Assembly (NCBI RefSeq): GCF_015209745.1 | Contig: NZ_CP063657.1 | Coordinates: 248,001 to 312,000 of the forward strand | Source: Lysobacter avium | GTDB lineage: Bacteria > Pseudomonadota > Gammaproteobacteria > Xanthomonadales > Xanthomonadaceae | DNA: 64,000 nucleotides | Direction: 5' to 3' | Part shown: positions 10,782 to 21,111 of the stretch, piece after piece | Layout: each line of letters opens with the position of its first letter | Position numbering within the stretch: the stretch's first letter is position 1 | The notes under the pieces: model-generated | The model's input: the letters and a program-made list of their open reading frames with translations, nothing else | Told to the model about the DNA's origin: nothing | Databases searched by the model: none | Program-made: the position numbers and the translations under genes

Positions 10782-11996
10782 ATGGATCTGAAAAGCGGCT
10801 ACCCGTTCTGGGCGGTCAAGAACGGCCTGATGCATGCGTTCCCGCCGCTGCAGAACGACACCCGTTGCGATGTCGCCATCATCGGCGGTGGCATCAGCGG
10901 TGCATTGATTGCCGATACGCTTTCTGCCGCCGGCCACGAGGTGGTCGTGGTGGAGCAGCGCGACATCGGCTGGGGCAGCACTGCGGCGAGCACGGCGTTG
11001 CTGCAGTACGAGATCGACACCCACCTGGCCGAGCTGGCAGAGAGCCTCGGCGAGGACAACGCGGTGCTGGCCTACCGCGCGTGCGTGGACGCGATCGGCA
11101 TGCTGGAGGAGGTGGCGAACGGACTCGGCGACGTCGGGTTCGAGAAGCGCGACAGCCTGTACTACGCGAGCCGCAGGCGCGACAAAGGCCCGCTGCAGGA
11201 GGAGTTCGAGCTGCGCCGGAAGCACGGCTTCGACGTGTCGTGGCTGGCGTCGGGTGAGGTCAAGGAACGCTTCGGCATCCCCGCGCCAGCGGCGATCCTC
11301 AACCGGCCGGCTGCCAGCGTGGATCCCTACCGGCTGACCTACCGATTGCTGACCCGACTGCAGGAGCGTGGCGTGGGTGTGCACGATCGAACCCGCGTCG
11401 CCAGGGTCGTCACGCGACCGCGCTCGGTGGATCTCGAGCTGGAAAATGGCGCACGCCTGATCGCCGGCCACGTGATCGTGGCGGCGGGCTACGAGGGCGA
11501 GAACTTCCTGCCCAAGAATGTCGCGAGCAACCGCAGCAGCTACGCATTCGTCACCGACCCGATCAGCCGGGACGACCTGGGCGTGCTCGCGACCACGATG
11601 ATGTGGGAGACCGCGCGGCCCTACCTCTACCTGCGCACCACCTCGGACAACCGGTTGCTCGTGGGCGGCGAGGACGACCGTCTGGACATCCCCAGGCGCC
11701 GCGATGCGATGGTCGACCGCAAGGCGCGCTCACTGGCAAAGAAGGCGCAGAAGCTGTTTCCGCATCTCGACATCACGCCGACATTCTCATGGGCCGGGAC
11801 GTTCGCCGAGACCAGCGACGGCCTGCCGTATTTCGGGCCGCATCCGGCGACCGGCCCGCGGATGCTGTTCGCCATGGCCTACGGCGGCAACGGCATCACC
11901 TACTCGATGCTGGGCGCGGGGCTGTTGCAGGCGATGGTGGAGGGCAAACCGCACCGCCTGGCACCGCTGTTCACCTTCGAGCGTTTGAACACCTGA
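10782..11996 (+). CDS. FAD-dependent oxidoreductase (DAO family)
   Basis: A 404-residue flavoprotein of the D-amino-acid-oxidase/glycine-oxidase superfamily. The dinucleotide-binding motif IIGGGISG is at residues 33-40, followed by VVVVEQRDIGWGSTAASTALLQYEID, where the SxAS-type segment contacts FAD. The C-terminal FAD motif is DGLPYFGPHPATGPRMLFAMAYGGNGITYS. The substrate is unknown; relatives act on amino acids, sarcosine or related amines. There is no operon partner: it is divergent from gcd across 195 bases and convergent with rep. No secretion signal is present, so it is cytoplasmic. Confidence 0.82.
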   Translation: MDLKSGYPFWAVKNGLMHAFPPLQNDTRCDVAIIGGGISGALIADTLSAAGHEVVVVEQRDIGWGSTAASTALLQYEIDTHLAELAESLGEDNAVLAYRACVDAIGMLEEVANGLGDVGFEKRDSLYYASRRRDKGPLQEEFELRRKHGFDVSWLASGEVKERFGIPAPAAILNRPAASVDPYRLTYRLLTRLQERGVGVHDRTRVARVVTRPRSVDLELENGARLIAGHVIVAAGYEGENFLPKNVASNRSSYAFVTDPISRDDLGVLATTMMWETARPYLYLRTTSDNRLLVGGEDDRLDIPRRRDAMVDRKARSLAKKAQKLFPHLDITPTFSWAGTFAETSDGLPYFGPHPATGPRMLFAMAYGGNGITYSMLGAGLLQAMVEGKPHRLAPLFTFERLNT

Positions 11997-12037
11997 CCGA
12001 TCGCGCCCGTCCAAAAAACGTCGGCGGCGCAAACGGC

Positions 12038-14017
12038 TCAGCTGTCCAGCAACGCCCGGATCGCCGCCAAGCCCGCCGCCGCGCGCTCCTGCTTGTGCGC
12101 CGCGTCGGCAACCGGGTCGGCGCCGTCGCGCTGGATCTCGGCGATGGGCAACTCATCGAGGAAGCGGCTCGGCTTGAGGCGGATCGTGTCGCCCCACTTC
12201 TGCGCCTTCTTCGAGTACGACAGCCACAGCCGTTCCTTGGCCCGGGTGATGCCGACGTAGAGCAGCCGGCGTTCCTCCTCCAGACTGCCTTCATCGAGGG
12301 CAGCATCGTGCGGCAGGGTGCCGTCCTCGACGCCGACGATGAACACGTAGCGGAATTCCAGGCCCTTCGCGCCGTGCAGGCTCATCAGGCGCACCTGGTT
12401 GCCAGCCTCGCCCTTGTCGGCGTGCGAGAGCAGCGCAAGTTGCGCGGCCAGCTCGCCCGGGCCGGCCCCCTTGCCGCCGTCAAACCAGTCGGCGAGTTCC
12501 TCCAGGTTGGCCTTGCGGCGCTGGAAGGACGCCTCGTCCTTGCACTGGGCGCGGATCGCCAGCAGCAGGCCGGACCTCTCCGCCAGCGCGCGCACCAGCT
12601 CGGACGGCGGCAGCTTTCGCGCGTCCTCGCGCAGGCCGCGGACGATGCCGACAAAGGTGTTCAGCGCGTTGCCGGCACGCGGCGGCAGCTGCTGCAGCGC
12701 GCCGACCGACTCGGCGGCGCGTGACATCGGCATGCCCGCACGCTGGGCCAGTTCGGCCAGTCGCGCCAACGTGGTCGCGCCGACCTCGCGCTTGGGTGAG
12801 GTCACCGCACGGAGAAAGGCCGCATCGTCGTCGGGGTTGGCGATCAGGCGCAGCCAGGACATCGCGTCCTTGACCTCGCCGCGCTCCAGGAAGGCCGTGC
12901 CGCCGGTCAGGTGGTAGGGCACGCCGACCTGCTGCAGCGCCTTCTCCAGCGCGCGCGACTGGAAATTGCCGCGGAACAGGATGCAGAAATCGCTCCACGG
13001 CGCCTGCCGGGCGGTCGCGGTGAACTGGATCTCGGCGGCGACCTTTTCCGCCTCGTGGGCGCTGTCGCGGCATTCCCAGATGCGGATGCGCTCGCCGTCG
13101 GCCTGCTCGCTCCACAGCGTCTTGAGGTGGGTGTGCGGGTTGTTGGCGATCAGCGCGTTGGCGGCCCGCAGCACGCGGTTGGAGCAGCGGTAGTTCTGCT
13201 CCAGCTTGATCACCCGCAGGCTCGGGTAGTCGGTCTCCAGCGACAGCAGGTTGTCGGGATTCGCGCCGCGCCAGGCGTAGATGGACTGGTCGTCGTCACC
13301 CACCACGGTGAACAGCCCGGTCGGCCCGGCCAGCGACTTGAGCAGCCGGTACTGGGCGTCGTTGGTGTCCTGGCACTCGTCCACCAGCAGGTAGCCGATG
13401 CGCTCGCGCCAGGCCAGCGCGCACTCCTCGTCGGACTCCAGCAACTGCACCGGCAGGCGGATCAGGTCATCAAAGTCGACCGCATTGAAGGTGGTCAGGC
13501 GCGCCTGGTAGAGCGCGTAGACGGTGGCCGCCTCCACTTCGCGCGCGCTGCGGGCCTCGGCCATCGCCTGCTCGGGCGACAAGCCGGCGTTCTTGGCCCG
13601 CGAGATCAGGTTGCGCATGCCGTCCAGCACGTCCGGCTTGGTGCCCACGCCCAGCAGGTCCTTGATCTGCGCGCCGCTGTCGTCGCTGTCGAAGATCGAA
13701 AAGCCCCGCCGCAGGCCGAGCTTGGCGTGCTCGATCTGCAAAAAACGCAGGCCCAGGGCGTGGAAGGTCGAGATCGTCAGGCCTTCGGCGCCGTCGCCGC
13801 GGATGCGCTTGGCGACGCGTTCGCGCATCTCCTTGGCCGACTTGTTGGTGAAGGTGATCGCCGCGATGCGCCGCGCCGGCATGCGGCCGGAGGCGATCAG
13901 GTGGGCGATCTTCTCCACGATCACGCGGGTCTTGCCGCTGCCGGCACCGGCGAGCACCAGCAGGGGGCCTTCGACGTGTTCGACGGCGGCGCGTTGGGGA
14001 GGGTTGAGGCCGTGCAT
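12038..14017 (-). CDS. rep: ATP-dependent DNA helicase Rep (UvrD/Rep superfamily 1)
   Basis: 3'-5' DNA helicase that helps replication forks pass protein blocks. The 659-residue product begins MHGLNPPQRAAVEHVEGP, very close to the Rep N-terminus. The Walker A motif is AGAGSGKT (Lys29), motif Ia ITFTNKSAKEM, the Walker B/DEcQ motif LLVDECQDTND, motif III VGDDDQSIYAWRGA, motif IV LEQNYRCS, motif V VRLMSLHGAKGLEF and motif VI RLLYVGITRAKERL. All superfamily-1A motifs are intact. A GTG five codons upstream (14032) could also start the protein, but neither start has a good ribosome binding site; the ATG aligns with E. coli Rep. It is divergent from the Sel1-type gene. Confidence 0.93.
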   Translation of the reverse strand: MHGLNPPQRAAVEHVEGPLLVLAGAGSGKTRVIVEKIAHLIASGRMPARRIAAITFTNKSAKEMRERVAKRIRGDGAEGLTISTFHALGLRFLQIEHAKLGLRRGFSIFDSDDSGAQIKDLLGVGTKPDVLDGMRNLISRAKNAGLSPEQAMAEARSAREVEAATVYALYQARLTTFNAVDFDDLIRLPVQLLESDEECALAWRERIGYLLVDECQDTNDAQYRLLKSLAGPTGLFTVVGDDDQSIYAWRGANPDNLLSLETDYPSLRVIKLEQNYRCSNRVLRAANALIANNPHTHLKTLWSEQADGERIRIWECRDSAHEAEKVAAEIQFTATARQAPWSDFCILFRGNFQSRALEKALQQVGVPYHLTGGTAFLERGEVKDAMSWLRLIANPDDDAAFLRAVTSPKREVGATTLARLAELAQRAGMPMSRAAESVGALQQLPPRAGNALNTFVGIVRGLREDARKLPPSELVRALAERSGLLLAIRAQCKDEASFQRRKANLEELADWFDGGKGAGPGELAAQLALLSHADKGEAGNQVRLMSLHGAKGLEFRYVFIVGVEDGTLPHDAALDEGSLEEERRLLYVGITRAKERLWLSYSKKAQKWGDTIRLKPSRFLDELPIAEIQRDGADPVADAAHKQERAAAGLAAIRALLDS

Positions 14018-14122
14018 GGGGACTGCAGTCACGCGATGGAACGGCCGGGCAGTTTACCCCGGCCCCGCCGACGACTACCTTTGTCGGCTCTTTCACCGGC
14101 TGTCATGGCTCAAGGATCACGG

Positions 14123-14845
14123 ATGCTCCCTCGGCTGCTGTTGCGCGCACTGCTGGCATCGACACTGTTCGCACTTGCTTTCACCGCCGTTGCGGCGCCG
14201 CCGGCGGAGGATCCGGTGGACGATCCGGTGATGCTTTCCGCGGGTTTCCTGGCCGGCCACCCCGACCTGAACTACCGCATCGAGGGCCAGAAGGCGCTCG
14301 ATGACGGCCGCCTGCAGGACGCGCTGGCGTACTTCCGTCGCGCCAGCCTTTACGCTGACAAGGCGTCCCAGGCGATGGTCGGCGAGATGCTGTGGCAGGG
14401 CCGCGGCACCGACGTGGACCGGCCACTGGCCTACGCATGGATGGACCTGGCCGCCGAGCGCGGCTACCGCGGTTTCCTGCGCTTCCGCGAGCAGTACTGG
14501 GAGCAGCTGGACGCGGCCGAGCGCGAGCGCGCGGTGGTCGAGGGCCAGGCGGTCTACGCGCGCTACGGCGATGCGGTGGCCCAGCCGCGGATGGCAGCGG
14601 TTCTCAGGCGAGCGCGCAGTCGCGTCACCGGCAGCCGCACGGGGTTTGTCGGCTCGCTGAAGATCGTCACCACCGGCCCGGCCGGGGAGTCGATCACCAT
14701 CGACGGATCCAAGTTCCACGACGAGCGCTACTGGGACCCCAGGCAGTACGCCGCGTGGCAGGACAGCATCTGGATGAACCCGCGCGTGGGCACCGTCAAC
14801 GTGGGTGAGACCGAGGTCCTGCCCAGACGGGAACCCGGGTCGTGA
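14123..14845 (+). CDS. Sel1-like repeat exported protein
   Basis: A 240-residue protein with an N-terminal signal peptide (MLPRLLLRALLASTLFALAF followed by TAVAAPP), so probably periplasmic. Residues about 55-130 hold Sel1/TPR-like helices, including ALAYFRRASLYADKASQAMV followed by GEMLWQGRGTDVDRPLAYAW. The C-terminal third carries no motif that I recognise. ATG 14123 is preferred over ATG 14105 because AAGGA stands six bases before it. The stop is 17 bases before tdk, so the two may be cotranscribed. Sel1 repeats usually mediate protein contacts; no partner is evident. Confidence 0.75.
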   Translation: MLPRLLLRALLASTLFALAFTAVAAPPAEDPVDDPVMLSAGFLAGHPDLNYRIEGQKALDDGRLQDALAYFRRASLYADKASQAMVGEMLWQGRGTDVDRPLAYAWMDLAAERGYRGFLRFREQYWEQLDAAERERAVVEGQAVYARYGDAVAQPRMAAVLRRARSRVTGSRTGFVGSLKIVTTGPAGESITIDGSKFHDERYWDPRQYAAWQDSIWMNPRVGTVNVGETEVLPRREPGS

Positions 14846-15395
14846 TCGCCTAAAATGCCGGCATGGCGAAGCTCTATTTCTACTATTCGGCGATGAACGC
14901 CGGCAAGACCACCAACCTGCTGCAGTCGGCACACAACTACCGCGAGCGCGGGATGCGGGTGTTGATCCTGGCGCCGCAGCTGGACAGCCGCGCCGGCAGC
15001 GGCACGGTGGCCTCGCGCATCGGCCTGAGCGCTGCGGCGACCACGTTCACTCCCGAGCAGGACCTGCAGTCGTTGGTCACGGCCGACATCGCCGCACACG
15101 GCGAGTTGCACTGCGTGCTGGTGGACGAGGCTCAGTTCCTGCACAAGCCGCAGGTCTGGCAGCTGAGCGAGGTGGTGGACGCCTTCGGTATCCCGGTGCT
15201 GTGCTACGGCCTGCGCACGGACTTCCGCGGCGAGCTGTTCGAGGGCAGCCAGTACCTGCTGGCCTGGGCCGATGAGATCAGCGAGATCAAGACGATCTGC
15301 CACAGCGGCAGCAAGGCGACGATGACCGTGCGGGTGGATGCGCAGGGCCGCGCGGTGCGCGACGGACCCCAGGTCGAGATCGGCGGCAACGAGCG

Positions 15396-17333
<1,938 letters not shown>

Positions 17334-17384
17334 GAGGCTTCCCCAATGCGGTCCGGGCGTGTTGCGCGAGCAGTACCCCGGACG

Positions 17385-17957
17385 TCAGTCTTGTGGTGCG
17401 TCGCGCAGCGAAGCCAGCAGGAACACGCGTGCCTTCTGCCAGTCGCGCCGGATGCTGCGCTCGGAGCGGTCCATCACCGCGGAGATTTCCGGTTCCGAGA
17501 GCCCGCCGAAGTAACGCAGTTCCACCAGCTGCGCGAGCTTGGGATCGACCTGGGTGAGGCGGGTCAGGGCGATGTCCAACGCCAGCATCTCGTCGTCCAG
17601 CCGGATGCCGCCTTCCAGATCCTCAGGCAGGTCGGTGACGCGGTGAAGATCGCCGCCGCGCTTCTGCGCCAGGCGCTGACGCGCGTAGTCCACCACCACC
17701 GAGCGCATCGCGGTGGCGGCATACGCGAAGAAGTGTGCGCGGTCGTCGAACTGCGCTTCGCGCTTGCCCCACAGCTTCAGATAGGCCTCGTGCACGAGCG
17801 CGGTCGCGTCGAGGGTCTGGCCGCGCTGCTCGGCCAACTGGCGCCGGGCCATGCCGTGCAGCTCGTGATAAAGGGCCGAGAGCACTTCATCGAGTGCGCC
17901 GCGGCCCCCGCCACGGGCTTCCTGCAGGAGCTGGGTAATATCGCCGCTGTCGGCCAT
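17385..17957 (-). CDS. ECF sigma factor, kinase-associated type (ECF43-like)
   Basis: A 190-residue extracytoplasmic-function sigma factor of the TIGR02999 type. Region 2 spans about 20-95, with the core-binding helix TLDATALVHEAYLKLWG. Region 4 is near 130-185, with the helix-turn-helix around GGLSEPEISAVMDRSERSIR. In ordinary ECF factors the acidic DAED patch binds the polymerase clamp. Here it reads DATA, with Thr52 in place of the acid. In the Xanthomonas citri pair EcfK/PknS, a kinase phosphorylates the equivalent Thr to switch the sigma on. There is no anti-sigma gene; the downstream kinase fills that position. A GTG at 17963 is an alternative start; AAGGAAG lies upstream of both. Confidence 0.88.
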   Translation of the reverse strand: MADSGDITQLLQEARGGGRGALDEVLSALYHELHGMARRQLAEQRGQTLDATALVHEAYLKLWGKREAQFDDRAHFFAYAATAMRSVVVDYARQRLAQKRGGDLHRVTDLPEDLEGGIRLDDEMLALDIALTRLTQVDPKLAQLVELRYFGGLSEPEISAVMDRSERSIRRDWQKARVFLLASLRDAPQD

Positions 17958-17983
17958 GTCCACGTCCCTTCCTTGTAACGCCC

Positions 17984-18010
17984 AATATAGCGCTTTGTGA
18001 TGGATGTCAC
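17984..18010 (-). promoter_or_regulatory. Possible promoter of the ECF sigma–kinase pair
   Basis: On the minus strand a TATATT hexamer lies 26 bases before the ECF start, with GTGACA 15 bases further upstream. The spacer is short, so this is a tentative reading. Confidence 0.3.
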
Positions 18011-18046
18011 GAAAGGGTGGGGGAAACCCCTACAAGCAGCGCCGCG

Positions 18047-18859
18047 TCAGCGCTGGCAGTGGCTGCACCAGACACTGGTTCTTTGTCCGATCGCCGCCTG
18101 CCTGAGTGGCCTGCCGCAGTTTCGGCAGGGCTTGCCACCGCGGCCGTAGACGGCCAGTTGTTGCACGAAATACCCGCTGTTTCCGTCCGGGCTGACATAG
18201 TCGCGCAGCGTCGTTCCGCCCTGCGTGATCGCCGATTCCAGTACCCGGCGGATTTCCGTCACCAGCAGGCGGTAGCGCTCCCTGGAAATCCGCTCGGCGG
18301 ACCGCAGCGGCGATATCCCGGCCGCGAACAGGGCCTCGGCGGCGTAGATGTTGCCGACTCCGACCACCACGGACTGGTCCATCAGGAAAGCTTTCACGGG
18401 TGCGCGGCGTCCGCGGCTCAGCGCATACAGGTAGTCCCCGGTGAACGCATCCGACAGCGGCTCCGGGCCGAGCGCCGCCAACAAGGGATGGACGCTGCCG
18501 GGCGCCTGCCAGAGCACGCTGCCAAAACGACGCGGATCGTGCATCCGCAGCACGCGTTCGTTGTCCAGGAGCAGGTCGACGTGGTCGTGCGGGCGTGCCG
18601 GTACGTGCGCCGGGATGACCCGCAGACTGCCCGACATCCCCAGATGCAGCAGCGCGCTGCCCACGCTCGTGTCCAGCAACAGGTATTTGGCACGCCGGCG
18701 CACCTCCAGGATGCGCCGGCCCGGCAGCAGGCTGGTGATCTCCGGTGCGATCGGCCAACGCAGGTCGGTTCGGCGCAGGGTTGCGGCAGTGACCGTCCGT
18801 CCGGTCAGGTGCGGCGCGAGGGCAGCGCGGGTGGTCTCGACTTCGGGTAGCTCTGGCAT
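18047..18859 (-). CDS. mutM: Formamidopyrimidine-DNA glycosylase
   Basis: Bifunctional DNA glycosylase and AP lyase that removes 8-oxoguanine. The 270-residue product begins MPELPEVETTRAAL, giving the catalytic Pro2 and Glu3 after Met removal. It keeps RRRAKYLLL with the beta-elimination Lys near 57, the helix-two-turn-helix segment VVVGVGNIYAAEALFAAGI and LRDYVSPDGNSGYF. The C-terminal zinc finger is CRNC with CSHC. All key residues appear intact. The start at 18859 rather than 18865 is fixed by the requirement for Pro at position 2. It lies 89 bases upstream of the ECF sigma gene on the same strand, but that gene probably has its own promoter. Confidence 0.95.
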   Translation of the reverse strand: MPELPEVETTRAALAPHLTGRTVTAATLRRTDLRWPIAPEITSLLPGRRILEVRRRAKYLLLDTSVGSALLHLGMSGSLRVIPAHVPARPHDHVDLLLDNERVLRMHDPRRFGSVLWQAPGSVHPLLAALGPEPLSDAFTGDYLYALSRGRRAPVKAFLMDQSVVVGVGNIYAAEALFAAGISPLRSAERISRERYRLLVTEIRRVLESAITQGGTTLRDYVSPDGNSGYFVQQLAVYGRGGKPCRNCGRPLRQAAIGQRTSVWCSHCQR

Positions 18860-18972
18860 GCGCACAGTCTACGGCGCAGCGACCCATGCGCAGTCCAAAC
18901 CGTCGCGGCGCTGAACGGTTCACGTCGCCGCCTTGCCTGCGCGCTCCGCGCCCGCATTCACATGAATGGTGT

Positions 18973-18992
18973 CAATGCACAGTTGTGCATTG
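18973..18992. promoter_or_regulatory. 20-bp palindromic operator upstream of the desaturase
   Basis: A perfect inverted repeat CAATGCACA-GT-TGTGCATTG stands 87 bases before the desaturase start, in an AT-richer patch. A CATTAT hexamer at 18999-19004 with TGCACA 17 bases upstream would put the palindrome over the -35 region, as expected for a repressor site. No regulator gene is adjacent. Confidence 0.6.
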
Positions 18993-19078
18993 GCATGTCA
19001 TTATCGTTGATTCCGCTGGGGCTCTGCCTCGCCGGATGATCCGGGCAAGCGCCCGGTGCCCTCTCCCGGAGTCATGAA

Positions 19079-20263
19079 ATGCCCGCTTCCCTGCTCGACT
19101 TTTTCGCCGGTGGCCTGCTGCAGCCCAGTTGGGGCGCGCTCGCCGTCTACCTGTTGGTCGCCACCCAGCTGACCATCTTTGCCGTCACCCTCTACCTGCA
19201 CCGCTCGATGACCCATCGCGGTGTCGAATTCCACCCGGCGATCAACCACTTCTTCCGTTTCTGGACCTGGTTGACCACGTCGATGATCACCCGCGAGTGG
19301 GTGGCGATCCATCGCAAGCACCACGCCACCTGCGAGACCGAGGAAGATCCGCACAGCCCGCTGACCAAGGGCATCGGCAACGTGTTCTGGCGCGGCGTGG
19401 AGCTCTACCGCGAGGCCCGCAGCGACCGTGCGTCCATCGAAAAATACGGCAAGGGCTGCCCGGACGACTGGATCGAGCGCCACCTGTATACTCCGCACGC
19501 GACTCTCGGCCCGACCCTGCTGCTGTTCATCAACTTCGGGTTGTTCGGGTTTGCCGGCGTGGCGGTCTGGGCGATCCAGATGCTGTGGATCCCGTTCTGG
19601 GCCGCGGGCGTGGTCAACGGCATCGGACACTGGTGGGGCTACCGTAACTTCGAGACCACCGACAAGGCGACCAACATCACCCCTTGGGCGTTCTGGATCG
19701 GCGGTGAGGAGCTGCACAACAACCACCACGCGTTCCCGAGCTCGGCCAAGTTTGCGCTGCGCAAGTTCGAGTTCGACATCGGCTGGACGGTGATCCGGGC
19801 GCTGCAGAGCGTCGGCCTGGCCAAGGTGCTGCGGGTCGCGCCGACGCTGGACGTGCGGCCGAACATCAGCATGCCGGACCGGGAAACACTCAAGGCCCTG
19901 CTGGCGATCCGCTTCCAGGCGATGACCGACTACTACCGCAAGGTCACCCTGCCGACCCTGCGCGCCAATGACGAGAAGCTGCCGCGCAAGCTGCGCAAGG
20001 GGCTGGCCGATGGCGGTCGCTGGCTGGATGACGAGAAACGCGCCCGCCTGCAGGCCTGGCTGGCGGACCGTCCGCACATGGCGACGCTGGCCGAGTATCG
20101 CCAGCGCCTGCAGCAGGTCCTGGACGAGCGCTCGCACGATGCGCAGGTCACGCTGCAGAAACTGCACGACTGGTGCGTGGAGGCCGAGGCCACCGGCAAC
20201 CAGGCGCTGCAGCAGTTCTCTGCGCGCCTGAAGGGCTACACCCTGGTGCCGGCGCAGGCGTGA
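19079..20263 (+). CDS. Membrane fatty-acid desaturase (acyl-CoA delta-9 type)
   Basis: A 394-residue di-iron desaturase that introduces a double bond into acyl chains and so tunes membrane fluidity. The three histidine boxes are present: HRSMTH near residue 41, HRKHH near residue 80 and HNNHH near residue 219. Hydrophobic spans lie around residues 18-38, 60-75 and 140-185, giving the usual four-helix membrane layout. The C-terminal 130 residues are charged and helical, longer than in the shortest family members. The stop codon overlaps the GTG start of the EF-hand gene. A 20-bp palindrome upstream suggests control by a repressor encoded elsewhere. Confidence 0.9.
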   Translation: MPASLLDFFAGGLLQPSWGALAVYLLVATQLTIFAVTLYLHRSMTHRGVEFHPAINHFFRFWTWLTTSMITREWVAIHRKHHATCETEEDPHSPLTKGIGNVFWRGVELYREARSDRASIEKYGKGCPDDWIERHLYTPHATLGPTLLLFINFGLFGFAGVAVWAIQMLWIPFWAAGVVNGIGHWWGYRNFETTDKATNITPWAFWIGGEELHNNHHAFPSSAKFALRKFEFDIGWTVIRALQSVGLAKVLRVAPTLDVRPNISMPDRETLKALLAIRFQAMTDYYRKVTLPTLRANDEKLPRKLRKGLADGGRWLDDEKRARLQAWLADRPHMATLAEYRQRLQQVLDERSHDAQVTLQKLHDWCVEAEATGNQALQQFSARLKGYTLVPAQA

Positions 20264-20640
20264 GCGTCGCGGGCCGTCACCGGCGGCGCGCTTTGGCGGT
20301 CCCGTTGCTGGCGACGGGACTGGCCGCGATGGCGTGGCTATCGAGCCCGGCGTCCGCGCAAGCCAGGGTCGAGACCACCGGCGACTACCTGCAACGCATG
20401 GACGCCAACGGTGACGGCCGGGTCTCGCTGGAGGAGTACCTGGCCTGGATGAGCTATGCGTTCGATGCGATGGATGCCAATGGCGATGGCGTCCTGGATC
20501 CGGCCGAGCAGCCCGGCGGCAAGGGGACGCCGATCACGCGCAGCCAGCACATCGCCCGCCTGACCGCGCGATTCCAGCGCCAGGACGTCAACCACGACGG
20601 GTTCCTCAGCGCGACCGAGCTTGCTGCGCCGCCGCAGTAG
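20260..20640 (+). CDS. Small exported EF-hand protein
   Basis: A 126-residue protein with a signal or anchor segment (ALAVPLLATGLAAMAWLSSP then ASAQA). Three calcium-binding EF-hand loops follow: MDANGDGRVSLEEY, MDANGDGVLDPAE and QDVNHDGFLSATE. It probably binds Ca2+ in the periplasm; the partner is unknown. The GTG start shares bases with the desaturase stop (GTGA), so translation is coupled to the desaturase. The basic run RHRRR after the start fits a signal-peptide n-region. Confidence 0.75.
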   Translation: MSVAGRHRRRALAVPLLATGLAAMAWLSSPASAQARVETTGDYLQRMDANGDGRVSLEEYLAWMSYAFDAMDANGDGVLDPAEQPGGKGTPITRSQHIARLTARFQRQDVNHDGFLSATELAAPPQ

Positions 20641-20799
20641 CCAGCCTGGCGGTCCGCCGGGGGCCGCCTACTACCAAAGTCGTCTGTCCGCCCCCGTGGG
20701 CACCTCCTACATTTTGATGGCAACCGTCCCGACCGGCCTCGCAGCGTCCAATCGCACGGGTCGATCCGGGGCGCGGCCATTCACTTGGGAGGACGTGCG

Positions 20800-21111
20800 A
20801 TGCAGGCGAACAACGTGGTCGAACGGGTGCTCGCTCACCCCAAGTTCCAGGAACTGACGCGCAGGCGCGGCCGCACCAGCCTCTGGTTTTTCCTGCTCAT
20901 GCTGGTGGTGTATGCCGGCTTCATCCTGACCCTGGCCTATTGGCCGGAAGTGTTCGCCCGGCCCATCGGACCGGGCTACACCATGAGCGTGGGGGTGTTG
21001 ACGGCGATCATTGTTGCGGTCAGCGCGGTGGTGATGATTTCCGCTTTCGTGCACCTGTCCAACAAGTACTACGACCCGTTGATCGACGCCATCGTGAGGG
21101 ACGTGAAATGA
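20800..21111 (+). CDS. yjcH: DUF485 inner-membrane protein (YjcH-like)
   Basis: A 103-residue protein with two membrane helices ([20 protein letters not shown] and [20 protein letters not shown]). The N-terminal motif [14 protein letters not shown] and the C-terminal [15 protein letters not shown] are typical of DUF485. This family is nearly always encoded directly before the acetate permease ActP, as here. Its role is unproven; it may be an accessory subunit. GGGAGG stands seven bases before ATG 20800, which decides the start over an upstream in-frame codon. The stop overlaps the actP start as ATGA. Confidence 0.9.
   Translation: MQANNVVERVLAHPKFQELTRRRGRTSLWFFLLMLVVYAGFILTLAYWPEVFARPIGPGYTMSVGVLTAIIVAVSAVVMISAFVHLSNKYYDPLIDAIVRDVK

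Noticed and set aside
14069..14086. CTACCTTTGTCG near the Sel1-type gene as a third CrbR-like site
   Set aside because: It resembles the actP-side sequence loosely but is not palindromic, and the adjacent gene has no link to acetate.
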